Positions 25,583 through 33,654 of a stretch of DNA of 64,000 bases are shown here, piece by piece (the stretch's first letter is position 1; every line of letters begins with the position of its first letter). The notes beneath the pieces were generated by a model. That model was not told the DNA's origin and made no database searches. It saw only the letters and a list, made by a program, of their open reading frames with translations. Where the stretch lies: contig NZ_JAMFTN010000014.1 in NCBI RefSeq assembly GCF_023922585.1, forward strand, positions 6,232 through 70,231, given 5' to 3'. The DNA is from Aliidiomarina quisquiliarum (lineage in GTDB: Bacteria; Pseudomonadota; Gammaproteobacteria; Enterobacterales; Alteromonadaceae). The position numbers and the translations under genes were made by a program.

Positions 25583-28500
25583 TTAAACAGGTAGCAGCGT
25601 ATTAAATAACGACTGTACCAGTTTTATTCGTGCTTGAGTATCGTCTACGACGGCTTTCACTTTAAGCCGCGTAGCCCCTTCCATAGCATAGGTTTGTGGC
25701 TCAGACTGTAATAACTTAATAATGGTTACGGGCTCTACTTTAGTGTCGGGATTAAATTCTACGTAGCCACCAAGTGGGCCAAGCTCTATTTTACGAATAC
25801 CAAGCTGGCTGGCACTAATGCGTAATTCACCTAGCCGAAATAGATTCTTTGCCGGCTCGGGTAGCAAGCCAAAACGGTCAATTAATTCTACTTGCAGTTG
25901 GTCGAGTTCATGCACGCTTTGTGCTCCGGCAATGCGTTTATACATAGACAAGCGAGCATTTACGTCGTGAATGAAATCGCTCGGCAAGAGAGCCGGAATG
26001 CGTAAATCAATTTCTGTTTGTTGCTGCAATAATGCATCAAGTGAAGGTTCACGGCCTTCACGTAAGGCGGTTACAGCTTGGTCGAGCATATCCATGTAGA
26101 GCGTAAAACCAATACTTTCTATTTGGCCGCTTTGCTCGTCGCCAAGAAGCTCACCAGCGCCACGAATTTCTAAGTCGTGGGTTGCCAGTACGAAGCCTGC
26201 GCCTAAGTCTTCAAGCTGAGCAATTGCTTCAAGCCGTTTGAGCGCGTCTTTGGTCATACGCTTTGGGTTTGGTGTTAATAAATACGCATAGGCTTGGTGG
26301 TGAGAACGGCCCACTCGGCCGCGTAGCTGGTGCAATTGAGCGAGGCCTAGTCGGTCGGCTCGCTCCATAATAATAGTGTTGGCACTTGGTATGTCGATAC
26401 CTGTTTCTATAATAGTGGTACACATAAGGACATTAAAACGCTGGTGATAAAAGTCGGCCATAATGCCTTCAAGTTCGCGCTCACCCATTTGCCCGTGGGC
26501 AACACGTACGGTGGCTTCGGGCACCAGTTCACGTACCTTATCGGCGGCTTCGGCTATGGTGTCAATATTGTTATGCAGGAAGTATACTTGCCCACCACGT
26601 AATATTTCTCGTAATACGGCTTCGCGAACAGTAGCTTTGTCGTATTCTCGCACAAAGGTTTTTACCGCTAAACGGCGAGCGGGTGGCGTTGCAATAATCG
26701 ACAGGTCGCGAATACTGTTCATGGCCATATTTAACGTTCGCGGAATGGGCGTAGCAGTTAGGGTTAAAATATCTACTTCTGCCCGTAAACGTTTGATTTG
26801 CTCTTTTTGCCGTACGCCGAAACGGTGTTCTTCGTCGACCACTAATAAGCCCAAGTCTGCAAACTTTACATCGCTTTGTAGTAATTTGTGCGTGCCAATA
26901 ACAATATCAACCTTGCCTTCTTTAAGTGCGGCAAGGGTTTCTTTGGTTTGTTTACTAGAGCGGAATCGAGACAGTACTTCAATGCGTACGGGCCAGTCGG
27001 CAAAGCGGTCTTTAAAATTATCGTAATGTTGCTGGGCCAGTAGTGTGGTGGGTACTAATACCGCTACTTGCTTGCCGCCATGCACAGCGGTAAATGAGGC
27101 TCGCATAGCTACTTCGGTTTTCCCAAAGCCTACGTCGCCACACACTAAGCGGTCCATAGCACGCGGTAATTGCATGTCGGCTAATACAGCGGCAATAGCA
27201 TTAAGCTGATCGTCGGTTTCGGTAAAAGGAAAGCCGGCTGCAAAGCGATCATGCTCTTCTTTGTCTATTACAAAGGGGAAGCCAGGTTTAGCTTCCCGTT
27301 GGGCGTAAACTTCGAGTAACTCTGCAGCCACGTCACGAATTTTTTCAGCCGCTTTACGGCGCGCTTTTTCCCAATTATCACTACCTAGCTTATTTAATTG
27401 TACTTTGTCGCTGTCGCCACCGCTGTAGCGACTAATTAAATGCAAGCTGCTGACCGGTACAAATAAGCGCGTGTTGTTGGCATAACCTAAAGTAAGAAAC
27501 TCCACTGCCACGCCGCCAGTGTCGAGAGTAGTAAGGCCTTGGTATTCACCAACGCCGTGTTGTAAATGCACCACTGGTTGGCCAAGCGACAGCTCGGCAA
27601 GGTTGCGGATCAGGGCGTCGGCATGCTGTTGCTGACTTTGTTCGCTGCGTCGGCGCACGTCGGGGCGCGAGCCTAACAATTCAGATTCGGTAATAACCCA
27701 TAGGGGTTGCGGCTGGCCGTGCTGCTCAAGTTCGGCAATAAAAGAATGGCTTAAATTACCAATAACAATACCAATGGGAGCTTGGTCGGCTATAAAGCTG
27801 TCGAAGTGGTCGAATTCTACCGGGTGTATAGCGTGCTCACTTTGGTCTTTTTGCAGTAGCGTTAACACACTTTCACGCCGCCCTGCGGTTTCTACGACAA
27901 ATAAAATGCGGGCCTGCTTTTTTTGTGCTGTTTGTAAGGCTGCATGTAATGCACTTAGGGGCTCTTTGTGACGTGGCTCCACGCGAATGTCGGGCATTGC
28001 TTTGGTGCCAAAGTGTACTGGGCCACGGGCCCGTTCAGCGGTGGGAATATCAACCCGAATACGGCGCAAGTTTTTAAAGGCGGCGTTAACTTGATCGGCC
28101 AATAAATAAATATGCTGCGGTGACATTATAGGCCGTTGTTTGTCCCAGCGGCGGTCTTCATAACGATAGTTAATGTCGAACCATAAACTGTCGAGTTGTT
28201 TTTGAATGTCGCCTTGTGTAACCAAAATACAGTCGCTAGGTAAATAGTCAAAAACCGTGGCCGTTTGTTCAAAAAACAAGGGGAAATAGTATTCAATACC
28301 GTTAGGCATAATGCCTTCGGTAACTTGTTGATAAATGGAGTCGCGAGCGGTTTGGGTTTCAAACATTTCGCGAAATTGGCGCCGGAACAGCTCAATACCT
28401 TCAGGTGTGGTAGGGAATTCACGGGCGGGCAACAGGTCAATAGCCGGCACCGTTGCTAACGACAATTGAGTTTCAGGATCAAAGGTACGAATGCTGTCTA

Positions 28501-29080
28501 TTTCGTCATCGAAGTAGTCAATCCGAAAAGGGCTGCTGGCACCCATGGGGAAAAGGTCGAGAATAGACCCGCGTACACTGTATTCACCATGCTGCATAAC
28601 TTGGTTAACGTGACGGTAGCTTGCCCGTTCAAGCCGAATACGTAAGCTTTCAACACTAACTTGCTCACCACGTTTCAGCTCTAGCGCATGGCCTTGAATA
28701 AAACTGGCCGGCGGGCAACGGTGAATTAAGGTGTTAAGAGAAACAATTAGCATACCCTGGCGCATAGCGGGCAAGCGCGCCAAAATACGTAAGCGTTCAG
28801 ATATAATGTCTTGGTGAGGCGAAAAGTTATCGTAGGGCAAGGTTTCCCAGTTGGGAAGCACATGCACTTGGGCGTCGGTGTCGGCCAGAAAAAAACTTAC
28901 CTCTTGTTCTAAACGGTAAGCTGCCGGAGCGTCGGCCGTTACCATAAGTATAGGCTGGGCAGAGGTTTTAATAAGCGACGCTAGGGCGAGTGCTAGGCTA
29001 CTACCCTCTAGTTCTCTCCAAGTTTGGTTTAAAGTTGCCGATTCGGGAACAGGGGGCGTAACTAAAGTAGAACGTTGCAT
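25583..29080 (-). CDS. mfd: Transcription-repair coupling factor Mfd
   Basis: A 1165-residue ATP-dependent DNA translocase that displaces stalled RNA polymerase and recruits UvrA. Parts in order: UvrB-like N-terminal module (residues about 1-330), a CarD/RNAP-interacting domain (region LSLGQPVVHLQHGVGEYQGL, about 490-560), the helicase core with Walker A CGDVGFGKTEVA, DEEHRFGVRQKE (motif II) and TLTATPIPRTL, then RVAHGQMGERELE and RADRLGLAQLHQLRGRVGRS, and the C-terminal UvrA-occluding domain. Length is normal. It is followed by csiV. Confidence 0.98.
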   Translation of the reverse strand: MQRSTLVTPPVPESATLNQTWRELEGSSLALALASLIKTSAQPILMVTADAPAAYRLEQEVSFFLADTDAQVHVLPNWETLPYDNFSPHQDIISERLRILARLPAMRQGMLIVSLNTLIHRCPPASFIQGHALELKRGEQVSVESLRIRLERASYRHVNQVMQHGEYSVRGSILDLFPMGASSPFRIDYFDDEIDSIRTFDPETQLSLATVPAIDLLPAREFPTTPEGIELFRRQFREMFETQTARDSIYQQVTEGIMPNGIEYYFPLFFEQTATVFDYLPSDCILVTQGDIQKQLDSLWFDINYRYEDRRWDKQRPIMSPQHIYLLADQVNAAFKNLRRIRVDIPTAERARGPVHFGTKAMPDIRVEPRHKEPLSALHAALQTAQKKQARILFVVETAGRRESVLTLLQKDQSEHAIHPVEFDHFDSFIADQAPIGIVIGNLSHSFIAELEQHGQPQPLWVITESELLGSRPDVRRRSEQSQQQHADALIRNLAELSLGQPVVHLQHGVGEYQGLTTLDTGGVAVEFLTLGYANNTRLFVPVSSLHLISRYSGGDSDKVQLNKLGSDNWEKARRKAAEKIRDVAAELLEVYAQREAKPGFPFVIDKEEHDRFAAGFPFTETDDQLNAIAAVLADMQLPRAMDRLVCGDVGFGKTEVAMRASFTAVHGGKQVAVLVPTTLLAQQHYDNFKDRFADWPVRIEVLSRFRSSKQTKETLAALKEGKVDIVIGTHKLLQSDVKFADLGLLVVDEEHRFGVRQKEQIKRLRAEVDILTLTATPIPRTLNMAMNSIRDLSIIATPPARRLAVKTFVREYDKATVREAVLREILRGGQVYFLHNNIDTIAEAADKVRELVPEATVRVAHGQMGERELEGIMADFYHQRFNVLMCTTIIETGIDIPSANTIIMERADRLGLAQLHQLRGRVGRSHHQAYAYLLTPNPKRMTKDALKRLEAIAQLEDLGAGFVLATHDLEIRGAGELLGDEQSGQIESIGFTLYMDMLDQAVTALREGREPSLDALLQQQTEIDLRIPALLPSDFIHDVNARLSMYKRIAGAQSVHELDQLQVELIDRFGLLPEPAKNLFRLGELRISASQLGIRKIELGPLGGYVEFNPDTKVEPVTIIKLLQSEPQTYAMEGATRLKVKAVVDDTQARIKLVQSLFNTLLPV

Positions 29081-29148
29081 AACGAGTATTCTTTGGCCAA
29101 GACAATAAAAAAGAGGTGCTGATTATACCCCAAAGAACAGGCTTTGGT

Positions 29149-29754
29149 TTACTTATCCCGTTCTTGCGCACGCTTTTTAAGCAGCCGCGTTTGAGCATGC
29201 AGGCTGGCGCGAACAATTATTTCCCGATCGCTGTCGAGAATACGGCTAAAGGCGAGGGTAACTAATTGCCCTTTTTCAGTGGCTTCTAGGGCAGCAACTT
29301 CGGCATAGGCATAGATGGCCGCTGCCTGGCTGTGCTGGGCGCTGGTTAAAAATAATTTTAGTTGCACCTGCTGACCTACCACTAGCTCGCTATTATGATT
29401 AAGATAGCGAACCCCACCACCACCTAACTCAATAGTTTGTTGGCGTTGTTCGGGGTGGTCTTCATTGCGTAACACATAACCAAGCAGCAGGTTTAATTTA
29501 CGGTTTTGTTGTTGTATGACTTGAGCAATAAGTTCGGCAGCTTCACCCATATGTCGTAGGGCTGCCATCGAGCTTGTTTCGGCGCTGTGTAATTCGGAAG
29601 CGAGCCGAAACACATCGGGAATTTCTTGGTTGAAAGTGTCCCAGTCGGGTAGCGCTTGCTGTAGTGCTAATGGTTGTACGTTTATAGGAACCACATCAGC
29701 AATGCTGTAGTATTCCTGATAACGTTCAAGCGCTGTGAGCTGAGGTGTGCTCAT
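29149..29754 (-). CDS. PilZ-domain protein
   Basis: A 201-residue cytosolic protein. The N-terminal half (about 1-100) is helical and not recognised. The C-terminal half looks like a PilZ domain: an RQQTIELGGGGVRYL segment in place of the usual RxxxR...D/NxSxxG signature, followed by QVQLKLFL and the strand ATEKGQLVTLAFSRI. The canonical ligand residues are only partly recognisable, so c-di-GMP binding is uncertain. GGAG lies seven bases before the ATG. Located between mfd and the divergent lolCDE operon. Confidence 0.7.
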   Translation of the reverse strand: MSTPQLTALERYQEYYSIADVVPINVQPLALQQALPDWDTFNQEIPDVFRLASELHSAETSSMAALRHMGEAAELIAQVIQQQNRKLNLLLGYVLRNEDHPEQRQQTIELGGGGVRYLNHNSELVVGQQVQLKLFLTSAQHSQAAAIYAYAEVAALEATEKGQLVTLAFSRILDSDREIIVRASLHAQTRLLKKRAQERDK

Positions 29755-29872
29755 AAATTACTCCGTTTGCTAACCAGCCGTTGTGTCTGCGGCCCGTTGT
29801 CATTATCCTTAAAGCATCCTGTATCGCAAGCAATCTGTCAAAGGTTGTGTGCATGTGAATTCGGAAAAATAT

Positions 29873-31120
29873 ATGTTTCAGCCTACGGAGTTGTTTTTAG
29901 CTCTGCGCTATAGTCGCACCCGCCGCCGAGGTGGCTTTGCGGCTTTTATCAATAGAGTGTCAATGCTAGGTATATTACTAGGAGTGATGGCGTTAATCGT
30001 GGTGACTTCAGTAATGAATGGTTTTGAAAACGAATTGAAAAAACGCATTTTAGGGGTGGTGCCCCATGTCACAGTAACAGCACCCGAGCGGGGTACAATA
30101 GCAAACTGGCACGCATTAGACAGCGCCATAGCGTGGCCAACGCAAGTGGTTGGGCGTAGCCCTTACGTGAGTGCTGAAGGTGTTATTCAGGGCGAGTCAA
30201 GTTTAAAGCCAGTGTTGTTACAAGGCATTTATCCTGAACAAGAAGCCGCCGACAGTTTAATTAAAACTATGATGGTGCAAGGTCAACTCGAGTATTTACG
30301 GGCAGGTGAATACGGCCTTGTTGTAGGGCGTTCGCTCGCACGGCAGCTTTCGCTGTGGCCGGGCGCTTCGGTACGAATTATGGCGGCTGAAGGCCAGCGT
30401 TACACGCCACTAGGCACCTTGCCAGCACAGCGCCAATTTCGAATTGTAGGTTTGTTTGAAGCAGGCTCGGAAGTTGATCAGCAACTGGTTTTTTTACACG
30501 CTACCGACGCCGCCAAATTATTTCGTTATGCGCCACAGCATGTAACGGGCATTCGCCTGTATTTAAACGATGCTTTTGCGGCAGGGCAGGTGGCAGTGGC
30601 AGTACGAAATGCACTACCGGCGCCAGCCGCGGGTGAACAACCCTATGTTGTAGACGACTGGCATAGTCGCTATGGGCGCTTATTTGCTGCGGTGCAAATG
30701 GAAAAAACCATGATGATGATTATGCTCGCCTTGGTGGTCGCTGTGGCGGCATTTAACGCGGTGTCGGCACTGGTTATGCTAGTGCAAGATAAGCGCGGCG
30801 ACATGGCGGTATTACAAACATTAGGCTTAACTCCGCGCCGTATATACATAGTGCTGGTGCTACAAGGCATGTACACGGGCGGGCTAGGTGCTACCTTGGG
30901 CTTGGTGTTTGGGGTACTGCTAACCCTATTACTGAACCCACTATTAAGTACCCTTGGGGTGAATGTATTTGGGTATGGGGAAACATTACCCTTTGCTTTT
31001 AATGGCCAGCAAATTATTGCGGTGTGGTTACTTGCCCTTGGTTTAAGTTTATTGTCGACCTTGTACCCTGCGTGGCGTGCTGCGCAAATTCAACCTGCTG
31101 AAGCGCTTCGCTATGAGTAA
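29873..31120 (+). CDS. lolC: Lipoprotein-releasing ABC permease LolC
   Basis: A 415-residue inner-membrane subunit of the LolCDE complex that extracts outer-membrane lipoproteins and hands them to LolA. The ATG at 29873 is chosen because MFQPTELFLALRY aligns with the E. coli LolC start; an upstream ATG adds eight unlikely residues. Four transmembrane helices surround a large periplasmic domain: helix 1 carries GVMALIVVTSVMNGFENELKKRILG, the C-terminal FtsX-like part carries AAFNAVSALVMLVQDKRGD and ends TLYPAWRAAQIQPAEALRYE. First gene of lolCDE. Confidence 0.95.
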   Translation: MFQPTELFLALRYSRTRRRGGFAAFINRVSMLGILLGVMALIVVTSVMNGFENELKKRILGVVPHVTVTAPERGTIANWHALDSAIAWPTQVVGRSPYVSAEGVIQGESSLKPVLLQGIYPEQEAADSLIKTMMVQGQLEYLRAGEYGLVVGRSLARQLSLWPGASVRIMAAEGQRYTPLGTLPAQRQFRIVGLFEAGSEVDQQLVFLHATDAAKLFRYAPQHVTGIRLYLNDAFAAGQVAVAVRNALPAPAAGEQPYVVDDWHSRYGRLFAAVQMEKTMMMIMLALVVAVAAFNAVSALVMLVQDKRGDMAVLQTLGLTPRRIYIVLVLQGMYTGGLGATLGLVFGVLLTLLLNPLLSTLGVNVFGYGETLPFAFNGQQIIAVWLLALGLSLLSTLYPAWRAAQIQPAEALRYE

Positions 31121-31125
31121 ACAAC

Positions 31126-31878
31126 ATGAATAGTTTAGTTAAAGTTTCTAATTTATGCCGTAGTTTTGGCGACGGCGAAGACAATGCCTTGCCCGATGCC
31201 ACCACCACGCCTAGGGCCGGCTCAAAAGCCTTGGTACAAGAACAAGCGCGCCGTTTACAAGTACTAGACCAAGTGTCGCTAAAGGTTAATAAAGGCGACA
31301 TGGTTGCCATTATTGGCGCTTCAGGTTCGGGTAAAAGCACCTTGTTGCATTGTTTAGGTGGGCTAGATACACCCGATACAGGTGATATTCAGGTGGCGGG
31401 TGAAAATGTTGTTACTATGACCGCCAACCAAAAGGCTAAATGGAGAAATCAGTCGATAGGTTTTATCTATCAATTTCATCACTTGCTTGCTGAATTTACC
31501 GCTTTAGAAAATGTAGCCATGCCGCTGCTGATTGGTGGGGTTAGTAAAGCTAAAGCAGAAGCGCACGCTAAAAACTTACTCGGCCGCGTGGGTTTAAGTG
31601 CCCGCGCCACTCACTTACCGTCGCAACTATCGGGCGGTGAACGCCAGCGAGTGGCTATTGCGCGCGCTTTAGCTAACAAGCCAAAACTAGTGTTGGCCGA
31701 TGAGCCAACAGGAAACCTAGACGAAGAAACCGCCACACTTATTTATGAATTAATGTTAGAGCTAAACCAAGAACTAGGTACGGCATTTATTGTGGTAACA
31801 CACGACCACGCCTTAGCAGCCAAGTTACCAAGGCAATTAACTATGCAACAAGGCAAATTAGTTGAGGGGCGGGTATGA
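31126..31878 (+). CDS. lolD: Lipoprotein-releasing ABC ATPase LolD
   Basis: A 250-residue ATPase. Walker [10 protein letters not shown] (residues 64-72), Q-loop [17 protein letters not shown], signature [15 protein letters not shown], Walker [17 protein letters not shown] and the switch His in VVTHDHALA are all intact. Compared with E. coli LolD, the N-terminal beta subdomain has an insertion of roughly 20 residues (about 16-45, rich in Asp, Thr, Pro and Gln) between the first strand and VLDQVSLKV. The reading frame is continuous through it. The stop overlaps the lolE start as ATGA. Confidence 0.95.
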   Translation: MNSLVKVSNLCRSFGDGEDNALPDATTTPRAGSKALVQEQARRLQVLDQVSLKVNKGDMVAIIGASGSGKSTLLHCLGGLDTPDTGDIQVAGENVVTMTANQKAKWRNQSIGFIYQFHHLLAEFTALENVAMPLLIGGVSKAKAEAHAKNLLGRVGLSARATHLPSQLSGGERQRVAIARALANKPKLVLADEPTGNLDEETATLIYELMLELNQELGTAFIVVTHDHALAAKLPRQLTMQQGKLVEGRV

Positions 31879-33116
31879 GCTTGGCCCTGTTACTGGCGAC
31901 ACGGTTTCGGCGGTTTAAAAATGTAAGCGGCTATTTAAGTTTTATCTCCCGTTCGTCTACGGTGGGTATTGCCTTAGGCTGTGCCATTTTAATTATTTTA
32001 TTGTCGGTTATGAATGGTTTCCACAAGGCCTTAGAAGACGACTTGCTCGCAATTGTGCCGCATGTGGAGTTTGAAGCCGTAAGCGGCTCATTAAAAGACT
32101 GGCGGACGGTGGTGGAATTGGCCGAGCAGCATGAACAAGTTATTGCTGCTGCTCCAGTTATTCGCTTAACGGCTATGGTGCAGCAGCAACGGCGTTTTCA
32201 TGGCGTAGACATTCGTGCCATAGAGCCAGAATTAGAATCTCGAGTGTCGCGCGTGCAAGACTTTGCTAGCAGTAGCGACTGGCAAGACTTTTATAATGAT
32301 CCAGACAGCATTTTACTTGGCGCAGGTTTAGCGGCCACCTTGGGTCTTGAAAAAGGCGACGGACTGTTATTATTGGTGCCACAATTGGGCCATGAGACAA
32401 ATGCCAATCGGGCGCCGCAACGGTTATGGGTTACCTATGCTGGCAACTTTTCTTTCGGTGGCGAACTTGATTACCGCCAAGCTTATATGCATTTAAGTAA
32501 AGCGCAGCAACTTACTGGCAGTATTGATGGTGCCAATGCAGTGCGGTTGCGGATAAGCGACGTATATGCAGCTCCGCATATAGCCGCCGAGCTTGGTTAC
32601 CAACTAGAAGAATACGCCTATATGCACGACTGGACCCGCACCGAAGGGCACTTGTATCGCGATATTCAATTGGTACGAACTGTTATGTATATCGTGTTGG
32701 TACTGGTGCTGGCGGTGGCGTCGTTTAACATAGTAGCCACCTTAATGATGCAGGTAGAAGAAAAACGAGCCGCAATAGCTATTTTGAAAACCATGGGCGC
32801 CAGCGACGGTTTGATACTGCGTACTTTTGTTTGGCAAGGGGCGTTAAACGGTATTCCTGGCGCCTTAGTGGGGGCAGGGCTGGGTTGGCTTTTGGCTTTG
32901 CGTTTGCCAACTATATTGGCTTGGTGGGAACAGTTGCACGGTAGCGCTTTACTTGCTAGCGACATTTATTTTGTCAATCGTATTCCAGTGCATGTTTTGT
33001 GGCAAGACGTGGTGCTGGTTACTTTAGTAGCACTGCTGATGAGCTTAGTCGCAACCTTATACCCAGCGTATCGGGCGTCGCAATTAGCGCCTGCAGAGTC
33101 ATTACGGCAGGCGTAA
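31875..33116 (+). CDS. lolE: Lipoprotein-releasing ABC permease LolE
   Basis: A 413-residue partner of LolC, four transmembrane helices with a large periplasmic domain. Helix 1 region GIALGCAILIILLSVMNGFHKALEDDLLAIVPHVE and the C-terminal TLYPAYRASQLAPAESLRQA match the LolC/LolE (FtsX-type) family. Assignment as LolE and not a second LolC follows gene order lolC-lolD-lolE. It starts within the lolD stop codon (ATGA), so translation is coupled. Confidence 0.94.
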   Translation: MSLALLLATRFRRFKNVSGYLSFISRSSTVGIALGCAILIILLSVMNGFHKALEDDLLAIVPHVEFEAVSGSLKDWRTVVELAEQHEQVIAAAPVIRLTAMVQQQRRFHGVDIRAIEPELESRVSRVQDFASSSDWQDFYNDPDSILLGAGLAATLGLEKGDGLLLLVPQLGHETNANRAPQRLWVTYAGNFSFGGELDYRQAYMHLSKAQQLTGSIDGANAVRLRISDVYAAPHIAAELGYQLEEYAYMHDWTRTEGHLYRDIQLVRTVMYIVLVLVLAVASFNIVATLMMQVEEKRAAIAILKTMGASDGLILRTFVWQGALNGIPGALVGAGLGWLLALRLPTILAWWEQLHGSALLASDIYFVNRIPVHVLWQDVVLVTLVALLMSLVATLYPAYRASQLAPAESLRQA

Positions 33117-33120
33117 TGCA

Positions 33121-33654
33121 TTACTTGTTACGTGCGCGCTCAGCACGGCTTTCGCTACGTTTTTGCCAAGCGGTGCGAACGGCTTGGCGCCATAAAGTGC
33201 GCACCGTAATATAACCCACCACCGCAGCAACGGTGCCGAAGAAAACACTACCAACCAATATTGGCGGCAGCACAGTTGCAAAACCCGTATGTAGCCATTC
33301 AAAGCTCCATTCGAAATGAAACGGCTGCGGCGGATGTTGTAACAGCGCCGAACCAACCCGATAAGCCGCATACATAATGGGGGTGATAGTTATTGGGTTG
33401 GTAATCCATACCAATGCCACCGATAAAGGTAAGTTAACCCGCAACAAAATAGCCAAGCTTGCTGCAATTAGCATATGTGCAGGTAACGGCAAAAAAGCCA
33501 CAAATAACCCTACCGCAAAAGCCCCCGAAGCACTTCGACGGTTTAAGTGCCATAAATTGGTATTTTGGCTAAGGCGTCCAAAAATACGCAAAGACCAGCC
33601 CTTTTGTAGCTTGCTTGGATCGGGTAAAAAGCGCTGAATAAACTTCTTTGGCAT
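33121..33654 (-). CDS. DUF2062 family membrane protein
   Basis: A 177-residue protein. Although the frame is open back to 34158, the family start MPKKFIQRFLPDP fixes the ATG at 33654, and the upstream part lies antisense to comEC. DUF2062 signature: RRSASGAFAVGLFVAFLPLPAHMLIAA and WITNPITITPIMYAAYRVG, with two to three membrane helices and a basic C-terminal tail. Function is unknown. Its first codon overlaps the comEC start on the opposite strand, so the two genes share one promoter-less junction and each promoter must lie within the other gene. Confidence 0.9.
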   Translation of the reverse strand: MPKKFIQRFLPDPSKLQKGWSLRIFGRLSQNTNLWHLNRRSASGAFAVGLFVAFLPLPAHMLIAASLAILLRVNLPLSVALVWITNPITITPIMYAAYRVGSALLQHPPQPFHFEWSFEWLHTGFATVLPPILVGSVFFGTVAAVVGYITVRTLWRQAVRTAWQKRSESRAERARNK

